Under the pieces are notes generated by a model that saw only the letters and a list, made by a program, of their open reading frames with translations, had not been told where the DNA came from and did no database searches. A program made the position numbers and the translations under genes. A DNA stretch of 64,000 nt from Halisarca cf. caerulea (lineage: Eukaryota > Porifera > Demospongiae > Chondrillida > Halisarcidae): NCBI GenBank assembly GCA_963170055.1, contig CAUJGJ010000332.1, positions 1,102,501 to 1,166,500 of the forward strand. Reading direction: 5' to 3'. Below are positions 12,253 through 64,000 of the stretch, one piece after another. The number at the start of each line of letters is the position of its first letter. Position 1 is the stretch's first letter.

Positions 12253-15009
12253 GTGTGTGTATAGGATGACATGGAAACAAAATGGTAAGCAGATTAGGGT
12301 TTTGTATGTACTTACAAATCTTAATACAAAATGTGATTTATTAGCAATGTTCATGAAATATAGGTGTATTGCAGCTAGTCAGTGAATCCTGTCCTAAGGA
12401 CCACATGCATAGAAAGACCACCTCATCCTGTCTGTAGTGACCACTGTAGGCTGCTCCATGGACCGCTTCAGTGATACTAATGCACCTCTGTATAAGGACC
12501 ACCTGTCTACAATTACCACCTTTGATCACTTGATCCCTTGATGGCAGCCACAGACATGCTTTAATGTATGTGCTTTTACATGTGCATACATACACTGCGC
12601 CAATGAGCAAAAACATTGTAATATAGTGAAACCTCTGTAATCCGACACCTCTGTTATCCGACATCTCTATAATCCAACCATCTGATGAGGTACAGTCACC
12701 ATATTAAAGTATGGTAAGAGGCCCTCCTTAATCCAACAACATCCTAATCCGACATTATTCTCAGGTCCCATTGAGTGTCGGATTAGAGAGGTTTCACTTT
12801 ATACAGTCTACAGACCATACTGTAACAGCGAAAACACGTTGGAACTCCAAAAAATTGGTTACACAGAGATGTACACTGCAGTCAAATTTGCTTAGCGAGT
12901 ACCTGGTTTAATTAGTACATACCCTTGGATACATAAAGTTACTATTCCTCATTCTACTCCTGCGTATCTGAGTACTGATTTTGTGTCCCCTTTGAGGCAC
13001 GCACTAAACAAGTTTTACTATATTCAGAGCCTATTTTGTATGCATATATAACAATTATATTATATCCAGACACAAAAACATTCTGCTAGGAAAGGATTTT
13101 GCCACTGACGTGGATCTTGAGTCAGCTCTCTCTGCTGGTAATCTGAGTATTCTGTTACAAGAGGTTCCACTGTATACACACAGCACACCAAAGGCATTCA
13201 AAACGTACGTATGCACTTGTGGTACATTTGGCTGTAAGTACAGTTGTTATTCTACCAGACGTCTGAATTATCTACCACTGGTTTATCCAGAAACTTAATT
13301 CATACCACACTCAGTTGTGAGTCCCCATGACTACATTTAATACTATACACAAAAGCTCAAATTTACACAGTCATTTGGTACAGTTTGCATGACATTGTAC
13401 ATATAGCATGACATTGTGGCACATAACACAGCTGCTATATCTGCAAGTACATACCTCAAAGACTGACCAAACTCCATTGACAGCAAGCTTGGGAGCAATC
13501 AGTTTCAGAAAAGCAGCCCATAGTCTCGGACGCCTCCCTTGATGCCTTCTGCGAAGCTCCTGATACCAATATCTACAACATATATTATGTAACATAAAGA
13601 AACAACAGCCATATTGAATGATGCATGGATTTTGTGCAAATTGAGAATTACAGTGAGCATCCCAGATTTAATAGTGTTGAGGTAAATAAGGAACACAAAC
13701 ACTGATGCTCAAGACTAGCTGATTGAGTGTACAATTGCATGTGAAGTACATCATGAATCAAAAATGCAGCCAAACGTTAACAGTAGTTGTACAATCCTCT
13801 TGTAATTAAACAGTAGGAAACTACTAAGAAATCAAGTACCTCAAAATTTTGCTTTGGAAACAAATAAAGCATAGTATATATAGAAAATGTGCTAAAGAAC
13901 AATTAGCACGTGCCGTGGCAAAATTATCCTTTCAGTGACAACACATTCAGAGTGAGTAACACTGCATGTTGAGCTTAAAATACGCAACAAACAGTATTAT
14001 AATTTTGGCTACAAGTCAGCGTAGAGTGGTATGGAGTCACAGGGTCTCTTTCATTTGGTGTATACAGTGGAATTTACTAGGTAATACTAAGTAAGTTTTG
14101 CTGTCCTGATACAAATATGGGGACCAACGGCACTCAATTCTTAGACTAGATAACATTTTATCAGTGTATCAGGTACCAAGGGATCTTATTCAAACTGGGG
14201 AGGCCATGCAATAACCAGAGGCTACATAAGGGCACCCATGCAGTATAAAGGGACCTAGTCTATAGCATTGCCGTCACTTTTCTCCATGTTCATGGTACAG
14301 TTCCATCACTCCTTCCATCCTATAGAAATATAAAATGGCTGCATGGCTATGTAGGACTAATACAGGGGCACAGGTTCCACAATATTCTTTTGAGAATGGG
14401 AAACTGGAACACACTCTTCATAATAATTATGACACTTGAAATAGCAAAATTGTATTAGTAGTTTTTACACATAGCCAGGCTAGTCTGTTTGAGTCGGTTG
14501 AAATTCCTCCGTTATACGTACACCAGGCTGTACCCCACGTGTAGTCTTGCATATAGCCAGATCCTCAATTTGACTCGTTGATCCTTTAAAATGCATGTCC
14601 TTTGCATACAGAAGGATTAAAGAAACTTGCATGGGTCTGGCTATGTACGTGAGACTACCTCACATGCATACGCCTACCTCTCAAGCTTCTCTTGGAGGGT
14701 GTAGGACTCTGCGTATGCTGGGATGTCATACAAATCCTCATGGTCTAGGTGACATTTTCTACATCCAGTGATAAACAGAGGCTCCAGCCAACTGAAGCAG
14801 AATCAAAACAGACACTGAGTGGTTTATAGTGTTATCATTCATCAATTTTATTTTTACTGCAGTGCATGATAATATTATGCAGAAAATACAATGGCTAAAT
14901 TTATGAGTAAACTAGGTACTTACAACCAGAAAAGCTTTGACAGGATATTGGCCTCTCCATAGCGGTCTTGACATTTCACTCGAACACGAGAAGCGTCTGT
15001 TCCTTTCAT
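2368..15009 (-). CDS. ABCC4-like: ABCC gene A: MRP4-like ABC transporter, 3' part not in window
   Basis: Multi-exon gene on the minus strand. Fourteen exons splice in frame (2448 nt, 816 codons) from the ATG at 15009 to the end of exon 14 at 2368. It covers the L0/elbow, TMD1, NBD1, linker and first helix of TMD2. The family is an ATP-driven exporter of organic anions and conjugates in the plasma membrane; the substrate cannot be read from sequence. No exon 15 (the LTDWW-type micro-exon that follows in B, C and D) is visible between 2367 and position 1, where a composite repeat sits. So intron 14 is longer than 2.3 kb, or the gene is broken. Exon 7 has a GC donor and exon 4 a reiterated acceptor. 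The exon structure is firm; completeness is unknown. Confidence 0.9.
4036..5959 (-). other. Gene A intron 11
   Basis: 1.9 kb. It contains a dispersed repeat with poly-C core (4950-5265) and a second poly-C run (5851-5870). The remainder is AT-rich intron with no further feature seen. Confidence 0.7.
4950..5265 (+). repeat. Dispersed repeat with poly-C core, copy 1
   Basis: It matches the reverse complement of 52328-52693: GCAGGGTTT start, C/G homopolymer, AGTTGTTCTG, GATGGATCATGATC, then a shared AT-rich tail ending near AAAATTAG. Similar poly-C/poly-G cores at 2971, 5851, 26546 and 40687 probably belong to the same family. Confidence 0.75.
6247..7709 (-). other. Gene A intron 10 (non-repeat part)
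   Basis: It contains a CRE core TGACGTCA (6878-6885), an ATG in good context (6991) followed by a GT donor-like site (7017), and an inverted repeat (7018-7045 against 7151-7178). No conserved protein is encoded. Confidence 0.5.
7710..7797. repeat. (CA)n microsatellite abutting gene A exon 10 donor
   Basis: In the transcript this reads (UG)n starting at the donor: GGGAAG|gtgtgtgtgtgt. It is interrupted once by ATGCAT. Confidence 0.95.
8442..9999 (-). other. Gene A intron 8
   Basis: It contains AT-dinucleotide stretches (8540-8630), a diverged inverted repeat (about 9150-9290 against 9385-9500) and a pogo-like MITE (9772-9974). No coding exon is seen. Confidence 0.6.
9772..9974. mobile_element. 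Pogo/Tc1-like MITE
   Basis: The left end TATAGTAAAACCTGTCC and right end GGACAGGTTTCACTGG are inverted copies. TA flanks suggest a mariner-superfamily target. Confidence 0.6.
12060..12128 (-). repeat. Reiterated 3' splice-site unit before gene A exon 4
   Basis: On the minus strand, units of 18, 18 and 19 nt each end in an acceptor-like TGCAG or TGTAG followed by ATGTTT. The last acceptor gives the exon start homologous to B and C (ATG TTG GTT). Confidence 0.85.
12173..12261. repeat. (GT)n microsatellite
   Basis: In gene A intron 3, about 110 nt upstream of the exon 4 acceptor; (CA)n in the transcript. Confidence 0.95.
12622..12803. mobile_element. Pogo/Tc1-like MITE
   Basis: TATAGTGAAACCTCTGTAAT at the left and AGAGGTTTCACTTTATA at the right are inverted. 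Internal CCGACA repeats are typical of this family in the window. Confidence 0.65.
14542..14657. mobile_element. Foldback MITE, TAGTCT...AGACTA family
   Basis: Ends TAGTCTTGCATATAGCCAG and CTGGCTATGTACGTGAGACTA form an imperfect inverted repeat. The same end motif occurs at 49615-49705 and at the RecQ element (15758). Confidence 0.65.
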
Positions 15010-15360
15010 TCCTCTGCAGCTGTGAGGTTGGTAGTACTGTCCATGGTAGTACCATATGATTCACCAGCAAGTAATTTACTAAGTTTTGAAAGATGAGTTA
15101 ACTACGAGTACTATATATCTCTTGTATCAGAAGCCACGCTGAAAGATGAGATTGGCGTTCGCTTTTCACGTGCATGTAATCAAAAATAACGTCACACCGG
15201 TACCTTTTGTATTCAATCGTGACACATACATGCATTACATCTTCTGGTCTCTTATACAGCCACTACCATCGCTAACAGTAAACATCACAACGGCCGAAGA
15301 GGGAAAATTTTAGATACATGTAATTATCTAGAAAGACCGAGGAAGAGAATCAATATGCCT

Positions 15361-15565
15361 GCTCAGACAATAGACACTCTAAAACGATGCTCAGACCATA
15401 GACACTCTAAAACGATGCTCAGACCATAGACACTCTAAAACGATGCTCAGACCATAGACACTCTAAAACGATGCTCAGACCATAGACACTCTAAAACGAT
15501 GCTCAGACCATAGACACTCTAAAACGATGCTCAGACCATAGACACTCTAAAACGATGCTCAGACC
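15361..15565. repeat. 28-bp tandem repeat, seven copies plus partial
   Basis: Seven abutting 28-bp units (first at 15361, then every 28 bp to 15556) and nine bases of an eighth. All are identical apart from one base in the first unit. The unit contains TAGACACTCTAAAACGAT. There are no spacers, so this is a minisatellite. Confidence 0.97.
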
Positions 15566-15817
15566 TATCTTACCTTTAGCAAGAATTAAGCTGGACAAGT
15601 GGCTGAAGCCGTATCTAGACGGTTGAGTGGAGCCAAAGTTGCACCGAATTATTTACACAGAACTTCATTACAATCTTAGGAATGGAGACATTTTCTAGTG
15701 CAATATTACCAATAATTTCGTAATTCATGGCCGTAGGAAAGTAATTGGGGTTCGTTCTAGTCTCGCGTAGCCAGCCTCTTTTCCGGAAACTATTCCCTAC
15801 CGCGAGAAGCGGGAAAG

Positions 15818-15918
15818 GGGTCTGCTGACAAACCCCTGTTTTTCTAATCCAGCTGTCCACAGGAAGTTGGGACACTTGCGAACGACTAATTGCTTTGATC
15901 TCTGAACGCAAGCGCCGC
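15818..15918. repeat. Left arm of 101-bp inverted repeat around the RecQ remnant
   Basis: The reverse complement of this stretch matches 17733-17833 over 101 bp with only a few mismatches by eye. Just outside, at 15758, lies TAGTCTCGCGTAGCCAG, an end motif shared with small foldback elements elsewhere in the window (14542, 49615). Confidence 0.85.
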
Positions 15919-16057
15919 TCCTAATCAAAGTAATCACTGGATTTTGGAGTGCAACAGCACAATGTCATACAAATCCACAGAATAGTATAAACGGCAAAAT
16001 CGAAAAGTTTCTTCGAACGATTCTCGACGATCGTACGTTAGGCCATTTCTAGTTTGA

Positions 16058-17212
16058 ATGGCGGTACAGAGTGATTCCAGGATTCCAGTTGTATTGAAGC
16101 TGCTTGCAGCGATCTTGGTTTCGAGCTGTTGAAACCTCAACAACTTGAAGCTATCTCCAAGTTCATGGAAGGAAGAGATGTTTCTGTAGCCCTACCGACT
16201 GGTTTTCAGGGAAATCCGTTGTATTTGGCGTTTTACCTACTGCCTTTGATAAGTTGTTACAACGTACTGGTAGGTCAATCGCCGTCGTAGTGACTCCCCT
16301 AGCTGCTCTAATGAAAGAGTTTAGAGATAAATTCGTTCCAAGAGGAGTCTCAGCTGAATTCCTCGGCGAGATGCAGGACTATAGAGTTGTCGAAGGGAAG
16401 CACCAGCTGGTGTTTGCTGCCCAGAAAACCTACTGGAAAACCCACTACTAGTACTGTCCGATATCCTCACTAGTTCAATCTACCAGGAGCGTATGCATGA
16501 TTGCCTCAGTTGTAGACGAGGCACATTGCATAGACAAATGGTAATTACAATAATGCAGTGTTGTATATACTAAATTATATATAGTCACAGCAAAACAAAG
16601 TTTCGCTCATACAATGGTAAATGTACATGTACATAGGCACGAGTCATTGTAACACAATGGTAATCAAACATCGTATACAGTTGCGCATTCAATCTGTACA
16701 TGCAGGGGTGGCAGTTTTCGATTGGCTTATTCACGCCTTGGAGACATCAGATGGTGGATTCCTTCTGGAGTGCACGTCATGGCCCTCACAGCAACCATTA
16801 CAAAGCTGTCATACTCAATTATCAAATCATCATTGGGGATGATCCATCCGCATGAAGTGATCATGTCGCCGAACAAGGCCAACATCCACTGCAGTGTGAT
16901 AGGACGGATGGGCCTTCAGGAACTGCATGGCAGGGAAAATCGGGGACTCCATTCAGCGGGACAAAATGAAGTATCCAAAAAACCATGATCTTTTGCAGAC
17001 GGTGACCTTCATGCATGGTGTGATGTCTTCACCTGCAAGCCATGCATGCATGCACTGTTCCAAAAAAACATGTTTTCCACAGCTAGTGGTGAGGACTGTG
17101 GTCGACTGTTTAAGTTCCTGAGAATACACTTGGGGCCAAACTTGACTATTCCGGAGGGTGATGCTGTCATTCCTGGAAAGAGGTAAGTTGAAAGTGAAAT
17201 TAGTTCTAGCAT
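16058..17212 (+). pseudogene. RecQ-like DNA helicase pseudogene (broken)
   Basis: Plus-strand remnant of a superfamily 2 RecQ-type helicase. In shifting frames one can read: the N-terminal PQQLEAI motif (about 16132-16152), a Walker A start (ALPTGF) broken by a 2-nt insertion near 16206, AVVVTPLAALMKEF, VVDEAHCIDKW (the DEAH box, to 16540), a GT-AG intron to about 16704, FRLAYSRLGDIR, MALTATITKLS (motif III), SPNKANI, and KYPK followed after another shift by a TMIFCR-like motif IV. The ATG (16058) is followed at once by an 8-bp tandem duplication (16073-16088) that breaks the frame. Motifs V-VI are not seen. The retained intron argues against a processed copy. Confidence 0.8.
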
Positions 17213-17732
17213 GGTATTAGCACTTGCCTATAATGTTGCATACTCTATTCTATTCTATATAGAGTAGCTAAAATATCTAGTGGATCAATATCTCGTGCAT
17301 GAAGGGAGAGATCCTTGAGCACGCATGTAAAGAAGGCCCCCACAGAAGCAGTCATTCACACACTCCCCTAGCAAGCAACAAGAGGACATCAAACTCATGC
17401 ATGACCCAGATTTTAGCAAATGAAATGAATTAAGGTTTGCAAAGTTATATCAGGAAGAAAAAGACTATCAGATATATGAAGTATATGATCCTTCATGCAC
17501 AAGGAGAGAATGAAGACAGTGAAAAAATGGTTAAAACTAACATGCAAAGAGGTGGTTTTGATTTAAACTTACCAGTTTTAAGATATAATGCAACTTGCTG
17601 ATTTGCGGCAGAACTGTTTGTCTGTCCATGTTTGAAGTATCTATGGTCTGTACTGTCTGCGTACGGCCGCTTGCAAGGCGCCATTTTGAGTTTGGACATG
17701 TGCTTGATTCATTCCCATTGTTAATTGATCAT

Positions 17733-17833
17733 GCGGCGCTTGCGGTCAGAGATCAAAGCAATTAGTCGTTCGCAAGTGTCCCAACTTCCTGTGGACAGCT
17801 GGATTAGAAAAACAGGGGTTTGTCACCAGACCC
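17733..17833. repeat. Right arm of 101-bp inverted repeat around the RecQ remnant
   Basis: Inverted match to 15818-15918. The LINE fragment begins about 40 bp beyond it, so the outermost right end of the element may have been lost to that insertion. Confidence 0.85.
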
Positions 17834-17872
17834 ACTTCCGGCCGCCATTTTATTCTCACGCATGAACAAATA

Positions 17873-18420
17873 ATGTTCGCGCATGATTCAAAGTTAATTT
17901 TTGCAGTATCACAATTCAGCACCACATCCCTTCAATCTGACATTGATTCCCTGCATCAGTGGTGTACAAAATGGAATTTGGTCCTTAATACATCGAAATG
18001 TATGTATGCGTTTTACCCTATCAATGCACCAACTACCCCATACTACCTAAATGGTGAGCCTTTGCCCGCCATAGAGACCTTGGAGTTCTGGTATCAAACA
18101 ACCTGTCACAGAGTAGTCACATCAAATCCATCTGTATGCAAGCTTACAAATCTCTAAATTTTATTAGGAGAAGTATTCACTCATCTATTCAATTAAGAAA
18201 ACATCTCTTCATAACCCTTGTAAGAAGTCGATTAACTTACTGTTCTCAACTCTGGAGACCAAACCTGATATTGTCACACTTGAAAAAGTACAAAGGAGAG
18301 CAACTAAATACATTACCTCTGACTATACACAGGCCGTCAGTTACAAGGACCTACTGATTGGAAATGCTACCCATAATGTACAATAAAATACAATATTGAT
18401 GGATTAATACTGAAGAAACA
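17873..18420 (+). mobile_element. LINE (non-LTR retrotransposon) reverse-transcriptase fragment, decayed
   Basis: This 5'-truncated plus-strand fragment starts at the RT catalytic box, where FAHDSKL replaces the usual FADDS (the first catalytic Asp is His). It then reads LQSDIDSLHQWCTKWNLVLN and, after a shift near 18090, LGVLVSNNLSQSSHI, KSLNFIRRSIH and SRLTYCSQLWRPNL. A further shift leads to a YKDLL-type end. This is the typical C-terminal RT/thumb segment of jockey/CR1-type LINEs. It is non-functional. Confidence 0.8.
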
Positions 18421-18509
18421 AATTATTATATTATTATTGTACATAGTACGTGCACCTTAATATACCCAAATTGAATTGAAGGTCATTCACCATGTCAAAG
18501 ACCATGCAG

Positions 18510-34443
<15,934 letters not shown>

Positions 34444-34560
34444 CGCTTTGTTAAGCCACTTCACGAGCTAGTTATAGCTAGTCTCGTTCCCAGATCGAAC
34501 TACTGCCGCCCGCCATTTTTTTTTCTACTAAGGTAAGCGCGGGGGATTACGGACAAACTT
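34444..34560 (-). promoter_or_regulatory. Gene B proximal promoter with YY1-like element
   Basis: Reading the minus strand, AAAATGGCGGG (core 34511-34519) lies about 70 bp upstream of the start codon in a locally GC-richer stretch. It resembles the YY1 consensus AANATGGCGGC that often sits near animal transcription starts. The same core precedes gene C at a similar distance. Assignment as a promoter is inference. A TAGTCTCGTTCCCAGA repeat end overlaps the region at about 34478. Confidence 0.45.
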
Positions 34561-36181
34561 TGCACAGATTTAAACTTACGATGGTCACAGCGAGTCACAG
34601 TTGACTGCATGAACTAGCAAATTGCGTGCAAATGTACAAAAGCAGTTAACAGATAAACTAAATCTGGTAAAAATCACTATGGTAGGATATTAGGGTCAGC
34701 TTATTCAGGGGATGCCTTTGCCGGGCTACTTGCAAAGGCCATACCGTGACCCCACTAGGCACCCTACAAACTCAGTGCACAAGCCTGCCAATTTTGACTG
34801 CTTGATCATGAAGAGTTGATTTTTGTCTTCAATGCATGCATGCACTGCATGATGATCTCAAGTATACTATTACTATGTACGTTGCATGACTATACTTTTT
34901 AGCTGGACTGGTAACATTTGCAGACAAAATACCAGCATATTGCAGTTCATTAATTTGTTTTCATTCATACTCTTTGTGGTGCATGAGTATATAATATAGC
35001 AATGAATGGTTGGTTATATACAAAATGATGTGTGGCAATATGTGCATGTGTCTGACAGTACAGATGGTGTCCTGCATAATTGGCTCCAAGCTAGCTCTAT
35101 AGCTCTAATTCACTTTAATCGGTTTTGCCATTCAGGCTACAAGTATAGAAGATCTAGAGCTAGAATATTGTGTTTGAGGATGTTGTGATCCTGGATTCTG
35201 TACTCAGTTGTGAATGGTATATTTTCTGCATGATCGATCACAGCCCGGTTCGTGTTCCCCCTGTGGTATATATAATTATCCTAATTTAAAGTCAGTAGCT
35301 TTAAAGTCAAACAAAACAACAAACTGGCTGGGGTTGAGAAACCATGCATCTTGAATTATTCTATAGACACTCTATACCATAGAGTATTCATGATATCATG
35401 CACGTACAGGGTGAACTCATGTAACGACGAGGTACGTACACTAGTACTCCAACATGCACGTCACAAATGTCACCTGCATGACATTATAAATGGACGTCCA
35501 TGCAAATGGCTGTTATGGGGAACACACACACACACACACACATATATTATACTGCATACAATAATATGATTTGCAATAATATATATATAGCACACGCGCA
35601 TATATAATAGCTCCATTGTTCTTGGTTGCCAGGAAACCCCCCTCATTAATTAGAAATCCCTTTATAATCTGAAGCCACCAGTATATGCTAATCAATCATG
35701 CAATTAACCCCAACACTTATAAAATCTCTCCACTTGTTACCTATAGCATGCACATGCACATGTGGTTCTACTATAAGAACACATAGCAAAATTAAATCGT
35801 TGTTCTACTATATACATACATTCATGCAATGCCATGCTTTGTGTTCTTTTTTCGTTTCTAGCTTGTCTGAGACACTAGTTTCAAACTATCATTACAAATT
35901 TAAATGTGGTGTTCCCTTGTATACATGTGGCCACAGTGTTGATACTGCTTGCTACAGTGAGTAAAGGCTATTATAGTACAATGTGTCCATGATACCACTA
36001 TTTTTATACACCATGTGCCCATGATCATGGCTTTTTAGAAATCCCCTTACTTTTCTTCTGGCTACACCCCTGCACCAATTATCACAAAATACATACATAT
36101 ATTAAATAGCATATACAGTGTACTCATTATAAAGTCGTTCGCCATGTAAAAGACCATTCACCACATATGAAAATTCTGCTT
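34560..36181. other. Spacer between genes B and C
   Basis: 34880-35500 resembles 53640-54110 upstream of gene C and, in part, 41820-42530 in an intron of gene C. 35600-36072 is an inverted copy of the hAT-like element in gene B. A short (CA)n lies at 35521-35541. No conserved coding exon is seen. Confidence 0.6.
35600..36072 (-). mobile_element. hAT-like MITE, copy 2
   Basis: Reverse-orientation copy of 31225-31678 that aligns along most of its length (GCCAGGAAACC, TTTAAATGTGGTGTT, GGCCACAGTGTT) and ends GGCTACACCCCTG. Confidence 0.7.
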
Positions 36182-53104
<16,923 letters not shown>

Positions 53105-53230
53105 TGTCCTTGAAATACAAGGTTATCGTACCTCGCTTACACCTGGCTCAAGCAACTACTACAGTCCCGTACACAAGTGCGCCAGTCGCCATTTTATTCT
53201 ATAGCTACCCGTCGGGATATCCGGATGAAA
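53105..53230 (-). promoter_or_regulatory. Gene C proximal promoter with YY1-like element
   Basis: The minus-strand core AAAATGGCG at 53187-53195 lies about 83 bp upstream of the ATG, matching the gene B arrangement. No TATA box is clear at a fixed distance. Gene A has no equivalent within 300 bp of its start, so it may use a different promoter or a 5' UTR exon. Confidence 0.45.
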
Positions 53231-54929
53231 CCAGTGTATACGCAGTAACACCTTCCGATTCCGATAATGCTCTAACTATAATATAGTTGTGAACAAAGTT
53301 CAGAACCTCGCGGGATTACGTTGCTGAATTGTGTCACATGATAATATTGACTGATGTAGTATGTATCAGTGTCACCCTTTCGTCTGAGTATTATTATGCA
53401 TTGGGCAAATCCAGCACACTGCATGGGTGCACGGTCACTTGTTGGTACAGTGGGCGGTTACCCTTGTTGACCACCTTGCTTCCTTTGTATGTGCATGATA
53501 GGTGACACACGTGCTATGAGCATGACTTCATTTTTGACAGTATGCATAAATATAAAATTGGACTGCATAGGAAATAGAATTATGAGAGTTGTTGATGTTT
53601 GTCTCGAATGCATCTCAAGCATATTTTGTTACATGATTTGTACTCCTTGCGGACTGGCAACATTTCATGACAAATACCAGTATGCAGTTCATTTGTTCCC
53701 ATTCACTGTTCAAGTTGTGGTGAAAAGTGATCACTGTGTTGGTCGGATACAATGTGTGGCACTACGTGTGTCTGTCCTGCATAATCAGCTGGAGGTTCTA
53801 GATCCAATTCATTTTGGTTTGCAATTGTCATTTGGGATCAAGTAGATGAGATTATGTGTTTGAGAATATAATGTTGTGATCTTGGTTGTTGTACTTGTAG
53901 ATTACATTAACTCTGATCACATGAGTCTGAGCTATGCCAGACTAACACTGCAGGGTGAACTTATAGTCCAGCCAGCTGTGACCCACTTTCATACACAGGC
54001 GCTGGGGTGGGTCACAGCTGGCTGGACTAGGTGAACTCATCCAAGGACGAAGCCACACATCAATACATCACAAATGTCACCTGACATTAAATATCTGTGC
54101 AATATGGCCATTGAGCACTTATGTAAATGAGACATTAATTGTTCTGATGTTGACTTGTCAACCATGTTATTAATAGCTGTAATGTAAGTGCTGTATCACT
54201 TGGGTACACATCTAGATTGAGACAATAAGTGATGCCGTTGATTCATGTTCTACGCCCAGTACTTAAATCGTGGATGACTAGCAAATCGCCATATAAATGT
54301 TATTTCTCACTTCACCAAAAGAGATTAAATGTTTGAAATTCCGATAAGCTTACTGCAATTTATAATTTGTCAATCGTTTGTGGTATATATGATCACCAGG
54401 TCCTGTGCCATACGGAAATATAACACTATACTATAAGTACTAGTGTTGGAAATGCCATGAGTTGTCAATCCTTAATTAATAGCCAATTTTATACTACATA
54501 TCAATAATATGTAGACTAAGTGTAATATTATAATATTATATTGAATACAAACATCAATTCAGCATGCATGGCTAGTATAATACTAAATAAGCCTGCAATG
54601 CACTTATCCTACTATTATAGTATATATTGTGCAATATATATAATTTAAATATAATATATATACCCTATAAATCATACATGAATTTTATACAATCATAGCT
54701 GCATAATAATACTACCGTTATATAGCATACATGTGTTTAATAGTAATATCATGATATGAAGGTTGGCATAATATTATAATATTGATATCATATACTATAG
54801 TATGATAATGATTTGCAGATAAAGCTAATGATCACGACTAATTAACTTATTGCAATATTACTAATAACACACAAAGTACATACATATAAATAGAATACTT
54901 ATAAAGTCATTCACCTTATAAAAGATCAG
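53231..54929. other. Spacer between genes C and D
   Basis: 53290-54110 resembles 41820-42530 and 34880-35500. It contains an open frame of 118 codons (53489-53845, plus strand) that resembles no family I know. A 66-bp foldback lies at 53964-54029. From 54110 to 54929 the DNA is very AT-rich with no feature I can name. Confidence 0.6.
53964..54029. mobile_element. 66-bp foldback element with 9-11-bp target duplication
   Basis: Perfect 23-bp arms (53964-53986 and 54007-54029). The flanks GGTGAACTTAT and GGTGAACTCAT are direct repeats. The homologous site upstream of gene B (about 35410) has a single GGTGAACTCAT, i.e. the empty site. Confidence 0.8.

Positions 54930-64000
<9,071 letters not shown>

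Larger units (their letters stand above)
10000..15009 (-). other. Gene A exons 1-8: L0/elbow and TMD1
   Basis: Exons: 14924-15009, 14678-14791, 13455-13572, 11885-12059, 11442-11575, 10995-11164, 10538-10663, 10000-10252. Exon 1 begins MKGTDASR and ends SKLFWF; exon 2 opens WLEPLFITG, the conserved start of the short ABCC proteins (ABCC4/5/CFTR), so there is no TMD0. Exon 5 carries the first intracellular loop (GETTIGRIINLASSDVQRID), exon 6 two hydrophobic helices, exon 7 the loop with IRVIKMYGWEYAF, and exon 8 the last TMD1 helices ending ALSRIE. The start was chosen because it gives the same 86-nt first exon as gene C. A possible 3' splice site (ctgcag) lies just upstream of the ATG, so a 5' UTR exon may exist. 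Confidence 0.88.
15010..18509. other. Spacer between genes A and B
   Basis: 3.5 kb holding the upstream region of gene A (15010-15360; no clear core promoter motif recognised), the tandem repeat, the inverted-repeat element with its RecQ remnant, the LINE fragment and about 90 bp before the gene B stop. I see no intact gene here. No canonical AATAAA is evident on the minus strand just after the gene B stop. Confidence 0.7.

Noticed and set aside
15361..15565. A 28-bp regularly spaced repeat resembling a CRISPR array
   Set aside because: The units abut with no spacers, and the DNA is eukaryotic. It is a minisatellite.

Overview
This is eukaryotic, metazoan-type genomic DNA. It is AT-rich, with many short exons, GT-AG introns, long (CA)n/(GT)n microsatellites and many short transposon remnants. 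Codon usage and splice signals are ordinary for an invertebrate. A marine invertebrate, possibly a sponge, is my guess from texture only; nothing in the sequence fixes the species.

The window is dominated by a head-to-tail array of at least four paralogous full-size ABC transporter genes of subfamily C (ABCC4/MRP4-like, without a TMD0), all on the minus strand. I call them A to D from left to right. A (2368-15009) has exons 1-14 and runs off, or stops at, the left edge. B (18510-34443) and C (36182-53104) are complete: each splices by hand into 26 exons with all phases consistent, giving about 1361 and 1368 residues. D (54930 to beyond 64000) has exons 12-26 plus the 3' end of exon 11. Layout of each protein: N-terminal L0/elbow (exons 1-2), TMD1 (3-8), NBD1 (9-12), linker (13), TMD2 (14-21), NBD2 (22-26). 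Exon lengths are nearly invariant between paralogs (175, 134, 170, 126, 253, 287, 184, 231, 201, 156, 90, 173), while introns and the linker, pre-NBD1 and extracellular exons differ strongly.

The spacers between genes are 1.7-3.5 kb. A/B (15010-18509) holds a 28-bp tandem repeat, a frameshifted RecQ-like helicase pseudogene between 101-bp inverted repeats, and a LINE reverse-transcriptase fragment. B/C (34444-36181) and C/D (53105-54929) share homologous upstream sequence, as expected if the duplication unit included the 5' flank. B and C share a YY1-like AAAATGGCG element 70-90 bp upstream of the start codon.

Introns hold TA-flanked pogo/Tc1-like MITEs, hAT-like and other foldback elements, minisatellites and dinucleotide tracts. 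The tracts show a striking pattern: nine that read (UG)n in the transcript lie immediately downstream of 5' splice sites, in two cases beginning at the donor GT itself. NBD exons, and one short intron, are almost identical between paralogs while neighbouring exons and introns are not, which points to gene conversion or very recent exchange. I found no rRNA, tRNA, CRISPR array or prokaryotic feature.
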